From an uncultured Eubacteriales bacterium (GTDB taxonomy: Bacteria > Bacillota > Clostridia > Lachnospirales > Bianqueaceae), in assembly GCA_902493345.1 (NCBI GenBank), contig CABUPM010000054.1, positions 1 through 16,700 of the forward strand: a DNA stretch of 16,700 nucleotides. Reading direction: 5' to 3'. Shown here in pieces: positions 7,343 to 15,965 of this stretch; positions within the stretch are counted from its first letter, which is position 1, and every line of letters begins with the position of its first letter. The translations under genes and the position numbers were made by a program. The notes beneath the pieces are model-generated. The model was not told the DNA's origin and ran no database searches. It saw nothing but the letters and a program-made list of their open reading frames with translations.

Positions 7343-7354
7343 GAGTCGCGTAAA

Positions 7355-7398
7355 CAGCAAAGGCGCTGCGACCATAATAGGTCGTGGCGCCTATTTTT
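7355..7398 (+). promoter_or_regulatory. Leader attenuator of glnA (terminator with an alternative hairpin)
   Basis: GGCGCTGCGACC (7362-7373) pairs along its whole length with GGTCGTGGCGCC (7380-7391): twelve pairs, two of them G-U, with loop ATAATA. It is followed by TATTTTTG, a textbook intrinsic terminator lying between promoter and start codon. A competing small hairpin, CAGC-AAAGGC-GCTG (7355-7368), shares the left arm. Its hexaloop has A in position 1 and G in position 4, the pattern of ANTAR antiterminator loops. ANTAR targets normally have two such hairpins, and only this one is visible. Attenuation itself is well supported; the regulator is inferred. Confidence 0.75.
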
Positions 7399-7429
7399 GT
7401 AACACGCCATATATAGAGGAGGAACCATC

Positions 7430-9553
7430 ATGTGTACTGTATATCCTGAAGCCCATCATTCTACCAGCTATATTCCCGAATTCTTCGGCGATATGGTATT
7501 TGGAGACGCCGTCATGCGGGAGCGTCTGCCGAAAGAAGCTTACCGCGCACTGAAAAGGACCATGGAGCTTGGCAAAAAACTGGATCCCAGTGTGGCCGGT
7601 GTCATCGCGAACGCGATGAAGGACTGGGCCATTGAAAAAGGCGCGACACATTATACGCATTGGTTCCAGCCGATGACGGGCGTCACTGCCGAGAAGCATG
7701 ACAGCTTCCTTACACCGAGCGGAGATACTTCCGTAATCATGGAGTTCTCCGGCAAGGAGCTGGTCAAAGGCGAACCGGATGCGTCCAGTTTCCCCTCCGG
7801 CGGATTGCGCGCCACCTTTGAAGCCCGCGGCTATACCGCTTGGGACCCCTCCTCTTATGCTTTCGTTAAAGATCATACCTTATATATTCCGACCGTTTTC
7901 TACTCCTACAGCGGAGAAGCGCTGGATAAGAAGACGCCTCTGCTGCGTTCCATGGAGGTTCTGAACAAGCAGGCGCTGCGTGTGCTGACGCTGATGGGCA
8001 ACACCGATGCCTCCCGTGTCATCACAACCGTCGGTCCGGAGCAGGAGTACTTCCTGATCGACAAGGAACTCTTCCTGCAGCGGGAAGACCTGCGTCTGTG
8101 CGGCCGTACCCTCTTCGGCGCGATGCCCCCCAAGGGTCAGGAGATGGAGGATCATTACTTCGGCGCGATCAAGCCGAGAGTGCAGGCATTTATGCATGAT
8201 CTGAACCAGGAGCTCTGGAAGCTCGGCATCTTTGCCAAGACCGAGCATAACGAGGTCGCTCCGGCACAGCATGAGCTTGCTCCTGTATTTACCAATACCA
8301 ACCTGGCGACGGATCACAACCAGCTGACCATGGAGATCATGAAAAAGGTAGCGCAGAAGCACGATCTGATCTGCCTGCTGCATGAAAAGCCGTTCGACGG
8401 CATCAATGGCAGCGGCAAGCACAATAACTGGTCCCTTTCCACCAATACCGGCGTCAACCTTCTGGAGCCGGGAGATTCTCCGCAGGAGAACGCGCAGTTT
8501 CTGGTCTTTCTGGCCGCGGTTATCAAGGCCGTCGATGAATATCAGGATCTGCTGCGTATCTCCGTCGCTAGCGCTGGCAATGACCATCGTCTGGGCGCCA
8601 ATGAAGCGCCTCCGGCCATCATCTCCATGTTCCTGGGCGACGAACTGACCTCGGTACTGGAATCGATCGAAAACGAATCCGCTTACAGCGCAGCTGATAA
8701 AACAGAGATGAAGGTGGGTGTTCATATCCTGCCCCGCTTCGCAAGAGACAACACCGACCGCAACCGTACCTCACCCTTTGCTTTCACCGGAAATAAGTTT
8801 GAATTCCGTATGCTGGGCTCCGACATCAATATCGCCGGCCCCAATATCGTTCTGAACACCATCGTTGCCGAGGAGCTGGATCAGTTCGCAACCGAGCTGG
8901 AAGGCGCAGAAGACCTGTCCTCTGCGATTCACGAGCTTGTAAAGCGTGTGTTCAAAGAACATAAGCGTATCATCTTCAACGGTAACGGCTACTCGGATGA
9001 ATGGGTAGAAGAAGCGGCAAGACGCGGTCTTCTGAACCTCAAGACGACTGCCGACGCGCTGCCCTACTTTGTCGCTGACAAGAACAAGAAGCTCTTTATC
9101 AAACATAAGATCTTTACGGAAACGGAGATCAATTCCCGTTACGAGATCCTGCTGGAGGAGTATTGCAAGAAGATCCATATTGAAGCCAAAACGATGAAGG
9201 ATATGGCGGAGAAGCAGATTCTCCCGGCCCTGGCCGATTACAGTGCGAGCCTTGCCTCCACAGCCCTGACCAAGCAATCTTTAAGCGCCGCTTTGGATTG
9301 CTCCTTTGAACTTGAGACTTCCGCGGCCCTGGCCGCTGACAGTGCCAAAATCTTTGGCGCAGTAAAACAGCTTACACAGGATATTGAGACCGCCGAGAAG
9401 ATTGCCGACGCCTCCGAGTGCGCCTGCTACTATCGGGATACCATTCTGGCCGATATGGATGGTCTCAGAGCCGCCGCGGACCACGCGGAAGGGCTCACAG
9501 CGCGGGAGTATTGGCCATTCCCCTCCTATATGGAGTTGTTATTCTCTCTTTGA
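7430..9553 (+). CDS. glnA: Glutamine synthetase, type III (GSIII / GlnN)
   Basis: ATP-dependent synthesis of glutamine from glutamate and ammonium in the cytoplasm. At 707 aa it has the GSIII length (about 700-730 aa, versus about 445-470 for type I) and the GSIII-type N-terminus. Catalytic motifs in order are GPEQEYF (202-208), HNEVAPAQHELAP (273-285), the ATP/glutamate loop GSGKHNNWS (327-335), HRLGANEAPPAI (386-397) and DRNRTSPFAFTGNKFEFR (443-460). The start is set by AGAGGAGG (7415-7422) seven bases upstream. GSIII enzymes are typical of Bacteroidetes, cyanobacteria and Clostridia. Here the gene is first in line with gltB and gltD, so both halves of the GS-GOGAT cycle are expressed together. 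Expression is likely controlled by the leader terminator. No adenylylation partner or GlnR-type gene is present in the window. Confidence 0.96.
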   Translation: MCTVYPEAHHSTSYIPEFFGDMVFGDAVMRERLPKEAYRALKRTMELGKKLDPSVAGVIANAMKDWAIEKGATHYTHWFQPMTGVTAEKHDSFLTPSGDTSVIMEFSGKELVKGEPDASSFPSGGLRATFEARGYTAWDPSSYAFVKDHTLYIPTVFYSYSGEALDKKTPLLRSMEVLNKQALRVLTLMGNTDASRVITTVGPEQEYFLIDKELFLQREDLRLCGRTLFGAMPPKGQEMEDHYFGAIKPRVQAFMHDLNQELWKLGIFAKTEHNEVAPAQHELAPVFTNTNLATDHNQLTMEIMKKVAQKHDLICLLHEKPFDGINGSGKHNNWSLSTNTGVNLLEPGDSPQENAQFLVFLAAVIKAVDEYQDLLRISVASAGNDHRLGANEAPPAIISMFLGDELTSVLESIENESAYSAADKTEMKVGVHILPRFARDNTDRNRTSPFAFTGNKFEFRMLGSDINIAGPNIVLNTIVAEELDQFATELEGAEDLSSAIHELVKRVFKEHKRIIFNGNGYSDEWVEEAARRGLLNLKTTADALPYFVADKNKKLFIKHKIFTETEINSRYEILLEEYCKKIHIEAKTMKDMAEKQILPALADYSASLASTALTKQSLSAALDCSFELETSAALAADSAKIFGAVKQLTQDIETAEKIADASECACYYRDTILADMDGLRAAADHAEGLTAREYWPFPSYMELLFSL

Positions 9554-9575
9554 TTTTTTCATTACCTTGTCCTTT

Positions 9576-9604
9576 GGGAAGCCTCCCCGGGCTTCCCCCT
9601 TTTT
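9576..9604 (+). terminator. Terminator-like hairpin between glnA and gltB
   Basis: GGGAAGCC (9576-9583) pairs with GGCTTCCC (9590-9597) around a six-base loop and is followed by CC and five T (9600-9604). It begins 22 bases after the glnA stop and ends 25 bases before the gltB start. I can find no convincing promoter between it and gltB. It is therefore either a partial terminator that lowers gltBD relative to glnA or a second regulated read-through site. Confidence 0.8.
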
Positions 9605-9629
9605 ATAAACGAGATCGGGAGGAGTTATT

Positions 9630-12600
9630 ATGACACAGGAACCCTATCCCCAGCAAGGCCTATATGACCCGAGACTGGAGCATGATAACTGCGGCATCGG
9701 AGCCGTAGTCGATATTCAGGGACGCAAATCCCACCAAACTGTAGATGACGCTCTGCACATTGTTGAAAATCTAGAACATCGAGCCGGCAAAGACGCTGAC
9801 GGAAAAACCGGTGACGGCGTAGGCATTCTGCTGCAGATCAGTCACCGGTTCTTTTCTAAGGTCTGCCTTGAAGCCGGTATCCCGCTGGGTCCGGAGCGTT
9901 CTTACGGCGTCGGAATGTTCTTCTTTCCGCAGGAGGAGTACGCAAGGCGTCAGGCCATGAAGATGTTTGAACTGATCACTGCCAAGGAAGGACTGATTTT
10001 CCTTGGTTGGCGTCAGGTTCCAGTTCGTCCGGAAGTCCTCGGAAAAAAAGCGTTTGACTGTATGCCGAGCATCTGGCAATGTTTTGTTGAACGGCCGGAT
10101 TCTCTGGCGGAAGGCATCGATTTTGACCGCAAACTCTATGTAGTCCGCCGAGTGTTTGAACAGGGTAACGCCTCCTATGTGGCCAGCCTCTCCAGCCGTA
10201 CGATCGTATATAAGGGCATGTTCCTGGTCAAGGAGCTGCGCCTCTTCTACCCGGATCTTCAGGATCCGGACTACGAATCCGCCATCGGCATGGTACACAG
10301 CCGTTTTTCCACCAATACCAACCCTAGCTGGATGCGCGCTCACCCCAACCGTCTGATTCTCCACAACGGTGAGATCAATACCATCCGCGGCAACGCCGAT
10401 CTGATGCTGGCCCGTGAAGAGACGATCTCCAGCCCTTACCTGAAGGACGATATGCTGAAGGTTCTGCCCATCGTCAATCAGGAGGGCAGCGATTCCGCCA
10501 TGCTGGATAACGCCTTGGAGTTTATGGTCATGAACGGCATGGATCTGCCGTTGGCTGTCATGGTTACCATCCCGGAACCCTGGTCCGGCAACAAGAACAT
10601 GAGCCAGGCAAAGAAGGATTTTTATCAATATTACGCGACGATGCTGGAGCCCTGGGATGGCCCGGCTTCTATCGTCTTCTCCGACGGCGACGTCATGGGG
10701 GCGGTCTTGGACCGTAACGGCCTGCGTCCCAGCCGGTACTACATCACCAATGACGGACGGCTCATCCTCTCCAGTGAGGTCGGCGTTCTGGAGATTCCAG
10801 AAGAGAAAATTCTGCGCAAGGAACGTCTGCGCCCCGGTAAAATGCTCCTAGTCGATACCATACAAGGCCGTGTCATCGACGATGAAGAGCTCAAAGAATT
10901 CTACGCGGCCCGCCAGCCCTACGGCGAATGGCTGGATCAGAGCCTCATGCAGCTCAAGGATCTGAAGATTCCCAACGAACCGGTTCCGCAGTACACTGAG
11001 GATGAACTGGTCCGTCTGCAGAAAGCCTTTGGTTATCATTATGAGGACGTAATGGATACCATCCTGCCGATGGCCTTAAGTGGCACAGACCCCGTCGGAG
11101 CCATGGGCGACGATACACCGCTGGCCGTTTTGAGTGAGCAGCATCCTCCGCTCTTTCAATATTTTAAGCAGATGTTCGCTCAGGTCACCAATCCGCCGAT
11201 CGATGCCATCCGTGAGGAAGTCGTTACAGCAACGCACATCTATATCGGTACGCACGGGAATCTCTTGGAAGAGCGCGCCGAAAACTGCAGAATGCTGCAG
11301 GTACGCAATCCCATTCTCACCGAGACCGACCTGTTAAAGATTCGGCATCTGAACGAACCTGGTTTTCATGCCCGTGTGATCTCTATCAATTATTATAAAA
11401 ATACGAGTCTGGAAAAAGCTATTGACCGATTGTTCCTGGAGGTGGACCGTGCCTATCGCGAGGGTTCCAATATACTGATCCTCTCTGACCGTGACATCGA
11501 TGAGTATCATGTTGCGATTCCCAGCCTTCTGGCGGTCTCCGCGGTCTCCAAGTATCTGGTCCGCACCAAGAAAAGTACGGCCATCTCGCTGATTCTGGAG
11601 AGCGCTGAGCCTCGGGAAGTGCATCATTTCGCGACGCTCTTAGGCTATGGTGCCTGCGCCGTGCATCCCTATCTGGCACATGAGACTATCCGCCATCTGG
11701 TAGAGCAGGGACTGTTGAAAAAGGATTTTTACGCGGCTGTCAATGATTATAATGAAGCGATCCTGAACGGTATCGTGCGGATCGCCTCCAAGATGGGCAT
11801 TTCGACCATCCAGAGCTATCAGGGCAGCCAGATCTTTGAGGCAGTCGGCATCAACAAGGATGTGATCGACCGGTATTTCACCAATACAGTCTCCCCCATC
11901 GGCGGACTGAGCCTGGCCGACATTCAGAACGATATTGAGTTCCGCCATCAGCAGGCCTTTGATCCGCTGGGTCTGGATACCAATATGGCGCTGGAAAGCA
12001 TCGGTACGCATAAGTTCCGCAGCGGCAAGGAAGCGCATCTGTATAACCCGAGGACGATCCATCTGCTGCAGCAGGCCGTACGCACCGGGGATTACTCTCT
12101 CTTCGGACAGTACACCGATCTTGTCGATCAGGAAAATGACGAGGCCATGAATCTGCGAAGCCTCCTGGAGTTCTGCTTTCCTGCGGACGGCGGTATTCCG
12201 CTAGAGGAGGTAGAGCCTGCTTCCGAGATCGTCAAGCGTTTCAAGACCGGCGCTATGAGCTACGGCTCAATCTCCCAGGAAGCTCACGAGACACTGGCCA
12301 TCGCCATGAACCATCTGCACGCCAAAAGCAATACCGGTGAGGGCGGCGAGTCGCCGGAGCGTCTTGTCGTCAAACCAGGCGAGCCCAACCGCTGCAGCGC
12401 GATCAAGCAGGTAGCCAGCGGCCGCTTCGGCGTGACAAGCCAATACCTGAACAGTGCGCAGGAGATTCAGATCAAAATGGCTCAGGGCGCCAAGCCCGGC
12501 GAGGGCGGCCATCTTCCGGGAGCCAAGGTCTATCCCTGGATCGCCAAAACCCGCCACTCCACTACCGGTGTCAGCCTGATCTCTCCTCCGCCCCACCATG

Positions 12601-14174
12601 ATATCTATTCCATCGAAGACCTCGCAGAGCTGATCTATGATCTGAAAAACGCCAACCGCAGCGCCCGCATCAGTGTCAAGCTGGTCAGTGAGGCCGGTGT
12701 TGGTACCGTCGCCGCCGGTGTTGCCAAGGCCGGCGCTCAGGTAATCCTCATCTCCGGCTGTGACGGAGGAACCGGCGCCGCACCGCGGACCAGTATCCAC
12801 AATGCCGGACTTCCTTGGGAACTGGGTCTTGCGGAAGCGCATCAGACATTGATTCTGAATGGACTGCGCAGCCGGGTTCGTCTGGAGACGGACGGTAAGC
12901 TTATGAGCGGCCGCGATGTCGCCATCGCCGCGATCCTCGGCGCAGAGGAATTCGGATTTGCCACCGGTCCTCTGGTATCCATGGGCTGTGTCATGATGCG
13001 TGTGTGCAATCTGGATACCTGTCCGGTCGGCATCGCTACCCAGAATCCGGAGCTTCGCCGCCGCTTTGCGGGCAAACCGGAATATGTGGAAAACTTTATG
13101 CTGTTTATTGCTGAAGAGCTTCGGGAATACATGGCCAAATTGGGAATCCGTACTGTCACCGAGCTAGTAGGACGTACCGACCTGCTGCGTCCCAAGGAAT
13201 TCCCGGCAGATCACCGTGCTTCTCATGTCGATATCCGCCCGCTCCTGTTTTGTCCGTCTGAAGATCGGGCTCATATCCACTTTGAACCGGAAAATGTCTA
13301 TGATTTTGCTCTGGAAAAGACTGCCGATATGAAGCTTCTTCTCAAGAAGCTCAAGACCCCGCTGGAGCGTAAGGAAACACGTTCCCTAGAAATTGAGGTA
13401 CACAATACGGATCGTGCCTTTGGAACCATCCTCGGCAGTGAGATCACCAGGCGTTATGTAAATACCCTGCCGGAGGATACTTATGTCATCCATTGCAATG
13501 GCAGCGGCGGCCAGAGTTTTGGCGCGTTTATCCCCCAGGGGCTCACACTGGAGCTCTGTGGCGACAGCAACGACTATTTCGGCAAGGGCCTGTCCGGAGG
13601 CAAACTGATCCTTCGGCCCGCTCCTCATGCCCCCTACTCGGCCGGAGGTAACATCATTGTCGGCAATGTTGCCCTATACGGCGCCACCAGCGGCAAGGCC
13701 TTTATCAGCGGCATTGCTGGGGAACGCTTCTGTGTCCGGAACTCCGGCGCTACCGCCGTGGTGGAAGGCGTGGGAGATCATGGCTGTGAATATATGACTG
13801 GCGGTATTGCCGTCATCCTTGGACCTACCGGCAAGAATTTTGCCGCGGGAATGTCCGGAGGCATTGCCTATGTACTGGATGAGGGGCGCGATTTTTACCT
13901 GCGGGTCAACAAGGAACTGGTCAGTCTGGAAAGTGTCGAACACAAGCACGACGTCGCTATTCTGAAGTCTCTGATCGAAGAACATGTCGCGGCTACCGGC
14001 AGTGAAAAGGGACGTCAGATCCTTCAGGATTTTGCTTCCTATCTTCCCCGCTTCAAAAAGGTGCTGCCGCGGGATTACGATCATATGCTGCGTACGATCG
14101 TTCAGATGGAAGAAAAGGGACTGGACAGTGAGCAGGCTGAGATTGAAGCCTTTTACTCACTGAAGAATAAGTAA
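9630..14174 (+). CDS. gltB: Glutamate synthase (NADPH-type), large subunit
   Basis: The large (alpha) subunit of GOGAT: takes ammonia from glutamine, channels it to 2-oxoglutarate and reduces the product to glutamate. The 1514-aa length is normal. Residues 1-20 are a propeptide before Cys21 (HDNCGIG), the nucleophile of the class II amidotransferase domain (about 21-400). A central domain follows. The FMN / 2-oxoglutarate barrel comes next (about 850-1200), with the [3Fe-4S] cysteines Cys1120, Cys1126 and Cys1131 in CX5CX4C spacing. The C-terminal beta-helix with G-x-x-x-G repeats (GNVALYGATSGKAFISG, from about 1344) ends the protein. GGGAGGAG (9617-9624) precedes the ATG. gltD follows after 11 bases. 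The [3Fe-4S] cluster and the paired small subunit indicate the bacterial NADPH enzyme and not the ferredoxin form. Confidence 0.97.
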   Translation: MTQEPYPQQGLYDPRLEHDNCGIGAVVDIQGRKSHQTVDDALHIVENLEHRAGKDADGKTGDGVGILLQISHRFFSKVCLEAGIPLGPERSYGVGMFFFPQEEYARRQAMKMFELITAKEGLIFLGWRQVPVRPEVLGKKAFDCMPSIWQCFVERPDSLAEGIDFDRKLYVVRRVFEQGNASYVASLSSRTIVYKGMFLVKELRLFYPDLQDPDYESAIGMVHSRFSTNTNPSWMRAHPNRLILHNGEINTIRGNADLMLAREETISSPYLKDDMLKVLPIVNQEGSDSAMLDNALEFMVMNGMDLPLAVMVTIPEPWSGNKNMSQAKKDFYQYYATMLEPWDGPASIVFSDGDVMGAVLDRNGLRPSRYYITNDGRLILSSEVGVLEIPEEKILRKERLRPGKMLLVDTIQGRVIDDEELKEFYAARQPYGEWLDQSLMQLKDLKIPNEPVPQYTEDELVRLQKAFGYHYEDVMDTILPMALSGTDPVGAMGDDTPLAVLSEQHPPLFQYFKQMFAQVTNPPIDAIREEVVTATHIYIGTHGNLLEERAENCRMLQVRNPILTETDLLKIRHLNEPGFHARVISINYYKNTSLEKAIDRLFLEVDRAYREGSNILILSDRDIDEYHVAIPSLLAVSAVSKYLVRTKKSTAISLILESAEPREVHHFATLLGYGACAVHPYLAHETIRHLVEQGLLKKDFYAAVNDYNEAILNGIVRIASKMGISTIQSYQGSQIFEAVGINKDVIDRYFTNTVSPIGGLSLADIQNDIEFRHQQAFDPLGLDTNMALESIGTHKFRSGKEAHLYNPRTIHLLQQAVRTGDYSLFGQYTDLVDQENDEAMNLRSLLEFCFPADGGIPLEEVEPASEIVKRFKTGAMSYGSISQEAHETLAIAMNHLHAKSNTGEGGESPERLVVKPGEPNRCSAIKQVASGRFGVTSQYLNSAQEIQIKMAQGAKPGEGGHLPGAKVYPWIAKTRHSTTGVSLISPPPHHDIYSIEDLAELIYDLKNANRSARISVKLVSEAGVGTVAAGVAKAGAQVILISGCDGGTGAAPRTSIHNAGLPWELGLAEAHQTLILNGLRSRVRLETDGKLMSGRDVAIAAILGAEEFGFATGPLVSMGCVMMRVCNLDTCPVGIATQNPELRRRFAGKPEYVENFMLFIAEELREYMAKLGIRTVTELVGRTDLLRPKEFPADHRASHVDIRPLLFCPSEDRAHIHFEPENVYDFALEKTADMKLLLKKLKTPLERKETRSLEIEVHNTDRAFGTILGSEITRRYVNTLPEDTYVIHCNGSGGQSFGAFIPQGLTLELCGDSNDYFGKGLSGGKLILRPAPHAPYSAGGNIIVGNVALYGATSGKAFISGIAGERFCVRNSGATAVVEGVGDHGCEYMTGGIAVILGPTGKNFAAGMSGGIAYVLDEGRDFYLRVNKELVSLESVEHKHDVAILKSLIEEHVAATGSEKGRQILQDFASYLPRFKKVLPRDYDHMLRTIVQMEEKGLDSEQAEIEAFYSLKNK

Positions 14175-14185
14175 GGAGGATCGAG

Positions 14186-15661
14186 ATGGGAAAGATCGAT
14201 GGTTTTTTACAATATGAACGAAAAGTCAGCCGAACGGTTCCGCCCCTGGAACGAGTCCAAAACTTCGAGGAATTCCATACCTCTCTTCCTCTGAAAGAAC
14301 AGAAGCTGCAGGGAGGACGCTGCATGAACTGCGGCGTTCCCTTCTGCCAGAGCGGAGTCCTCTTTGGCGGAATGGTCAGCGGCTGTCCTCTTCACAACAT
14401 GATTCCGGAGTGGAACGATCTGATCTGGAAGGATGAATGGAAGCTGGCCATGCAGCGGCTGATCTCGACCAACCGTTTCGCGGAGTTTACCGGGCGGGTC
14501 TGCCCCGCCCCCTGCGAGGCAGCCTGCACCTGTTCCTCGCAGGGCGATGCTGTGTCGATCCGTGAGAACGAGCTGGCCATCATTGAAAATGCCTATAAAA
14601 ACAACTGGATTCAGGCCTGCCCTCCTCCTGTGCGCACCGGTAAACGTGTCGCGGTCATCGGCAGCGGTCCCTCCGGCCTCTCCGCCGCGGAGTGGCTCAA
14701 CAAACGTGGGCACCAGGTTACTGTCTATGAACGGAACGACCGGCCCGGCGGTCTGCTGATGTATGGAATTCCCAATATGAAGCTGGATAAGCGTGTCATT
14801 CTGCGCCGCACCCGCCTCATGGAAGAGGAAGGTGTAGCGTTCCGGCTGGGGATCAATGTAGGACGGGATATCGATGCCCAGACTCTAACCGCAGAGTATG
14901 ACGCCGTCCTCCTGTGCTGCGGTGCTTCCAATCCGCGGGATATCCCGGTTCCAGGTCGGGAAGGCGCCGGCATCCACTTTGCTGTGGAATACCTGTCCAG
15001 CATCACCAAGAGCCTTCTGGACTCCGGCTTTTCTGACCATGCCGCTATCGATGCCAAAGGCCTGCATGTTCTGGTCATTGGCGGCGGCGACACTGGTAAC
15101 GACTGTACCGGCAGTGCCATCCGTCAAGGCTGTAAGAGCGTGATGCAGTTGGAGATGCTGCCGCAGCCGCCCAAAGAACGCACCGGCAGCAATACCTGGC
15201 CGGAATGGCCCCGCATAGAGAAAACAGACTACGGTCAACAGGAGGCGATCGCCGCATTCGGAGCCGATCCTCGCCGTTATCAGAGCACCGTCAAGGAATT
15301 TATCCTGGACGAAACGGGACATGTCCGCAAAGCGGTCCTCTCTTCCCTTCGTCCGGAGAAGGATGAGGCCACCGGACGGCTGAAGATGGTACCGACGGGA
15401 GAAGAAACGACTGTAGATGCCGATCTTGTACTGATTGCCGCAGGCTTTACCGGATGCCAGCCCTATATTGCCGACGCGTTTGGGGCAGCGCTGGATGGAC
15501 GCGGACGTGCCATCACGGATAACTTTGCTACCTTGGTTCCCAAAGTCTTCGCCTGCGGGGATGCCCGCCGGGGCCAGAGCCTGGTCGTATGGGCTCTGCG
15601 CGAGGGCGCGGACGCCGCGGCCTGCGTGGATAAGTTTTTGATGGGCTATACCAATCTTTAA
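14186..15661 (+). CDS. gltD: Glutamate synthase (NADPH-type), small subunit
   Basis: The 491-aa beta subunit passes electrons from NADPH through FAD and two [4Fe-4S] clusters to GltB. The N-terminal ferredoxin-like region has Cys46, 49, 54 and 67 (CMNCGVPFC...GCP) and Cys106, 110, 114 and 116 (CPAPCEAACTC). The FAD site is VAVIGSGPSG (155-164) followed by RPGGLLMYGIP (186-196). The NADPH site is VLVIGGGDTGND (295-306). The end carries the second FAD motif, VFACGDARRGQSLVVWALREG. The ribosome binding site AAGGAGGA (14173-14180) overlaps the TAA stop of gltB, so the two subunits are translated in tandem for stoichiometric assembly. Paralogues of this fold (NfnA, DpyD-type, SudA) exist, but position next to gltB settles the call. 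Confidence 0.96.
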   Translation: MGKIDGFLQYERKVSRTVPPLERVQNFEEFHTSLPLKEQKLQGGRCMNCGVPFCQSGVLFGGMVSGCPLHNMIPEWNDLIWKDEWKLAMQRLISTNRFAEFTGRVCPAPCEAACTCSSQGDAVSIRENELAIIENAYKNNWIQACPPPVRTGKRVAVIGSGPSGLSAAEWLNKRGHQVTVYERNDRPGGLLMYGIPNMKLDKRVILRRTRLMEEEGVAFRLGINVGRDIDAQTLTAEYDAVLLCCGASNPRDIPVPGREGAGIHFAVEYLSSITKSLLDSGFSDHAAIDAKGLHVLVIGGGDTGNDCTGSAIRQGCKSVMQLEMLPQPPKERTGSNTWPEWPRIEKTDYGQQEAIAAFGADPRRYQSTVKEFILDETGHVRKAVLSSLRPEKDEATGRLKMVPTGEETTVDADLVLIAAGFTGCQPYIADAFGAALDGRGRAITDNFATLVPKVFACGDARRGQSLVVWALREGADAAACVDKFLMGYTNL

Positions 15662-15675
15662 ATTATATCACAAAA

Positions 15676-15701
15676 CAGAGGGCCTTGCGCCAAAACCTCT
15701 G
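15676..15701 (+). other. Small hairpin just after gltD
   Basis: CAGAGG (15676-15681) and CCTCTG (15696-15701) can pair, with a possible inner GGC/GCC stem. It starts 14 bases after the gltD stop but has no T-run, so it is not a convincing terminator. It may stabilise the 3' end of the message, or be chance. Confidence 0.25.
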
Positions 15702-15742
15702 GTACACTCAGGAGAATGAGACTCTGAACTGCTCCCTGTCTA

Positions 15743-15792
15743 TTGATATATACCCTCAATACTGGGTGTCCAGTATTGGGGGTACATATCAA
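15743..15792. repeat. 50-bp imperfect palindrome, possibly abutted IS3-like ends
   Basis: The left arm 15743-15765 (TTGATATATACCC...ACTGG) and the right arm 15770-15792 (CCAGTATTGGGGGTA...) are reverse complements over 23 positions, with one mismatch and one T-G position, around GTGT. No T-run follows, so it is not an ordinary terminator. Read inward from its edge the right arm gives TTGATATGTACCCCC...CTGGACA. This resembles the TG...ACCCC...TGGACA pattern of IS3-family terminal repeats; the family resemblance is from memory. It may be an element stripped of its interior, a very small miniature element, or a purely structural hairpin. No flanking target duplication is visible. Confidence 0.6.
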
Positions 15793-15797
15793 ATCAT

Positions 15798-15929
15798 TCA
15801 GGTAATGACGAGTATGATCTTTTCAATTCCGTACTTTTCTATGTATCGATAGGTTTCATACAGATCCAAGAAGGATAATGCTCCTTGGAAATATTCCGTG
15901 TAATCCTGTACGGTTTTTAATCGGCAGGC
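15798..15929 (-). pseudogene. Orphan reading-frame fragment
   Basis: On the minus strand a frame is open for 43 codons and ends in TGA (15800-15798). Its translation (KTVQDYTEYFQGALSFLDLYE, then TYRYIEKYGIEKI) has the composition of a real amphipathic protein tail and not of random sequence. It has no start codon with a ribosome binding site, and the frame begins inside the hairpin at 15921-15951. I do not recognise it. It could be the leftover C-terminus of a deleted gene; the alternative is chance in a short AT-rich region. Confidence 0.2.
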
Positions 15930-15959
15930 TCACTTGAATTGAGCCTGCCGACTTCTTTT
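15921..15959 (+). terminator. Terminator-like hairpin downstream of gltD
   Basis: TCGGCAGGCTCA (15921-15932) and TGAGCCTGCCGA (15940-15951) are perfect complements around a seven-base loop, followed by CTTCTTTTA. Orientation of the T-rich tail points to plus-strand termination. It lies 260 bases after the gltD stop, unusually far for the operon's own terminator, but no better candidate lies closer. On the minus strand the downstream bases are TTAAAAA, which is not a terminator tail. Confidence 0.6.
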
Positions 15960-15965
15960 ATCCTA

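Noticed and set aside
7168..7431. 87-codon minus-strand frame in the glnA upstream region
   Set aside because: It covers the glnA promoter, palindrome and attenuator in antisense and has no ribosome binding site; a short in-frame segment (MNRRISAIIHKQG) is not convincing.
7880..8725. 281-codon minus-strand frame inside glnA
   Set aside because: Antisense to the catalytic core of glutamine synthetase; no family features and no promoter or ribosome binding site.
9771..10628. 285-codon minus-strand frame inside gltB
   Set aside because: Antisense to the amidotransferase domain; no independent support.
15743..15792. 50-bp palindrome considered as the gltBD terminator or a CRISPR repeat
   Set aside because: No T-rich tail follows on either strand, and there is a single copy with no spacer-repeat periodicity.
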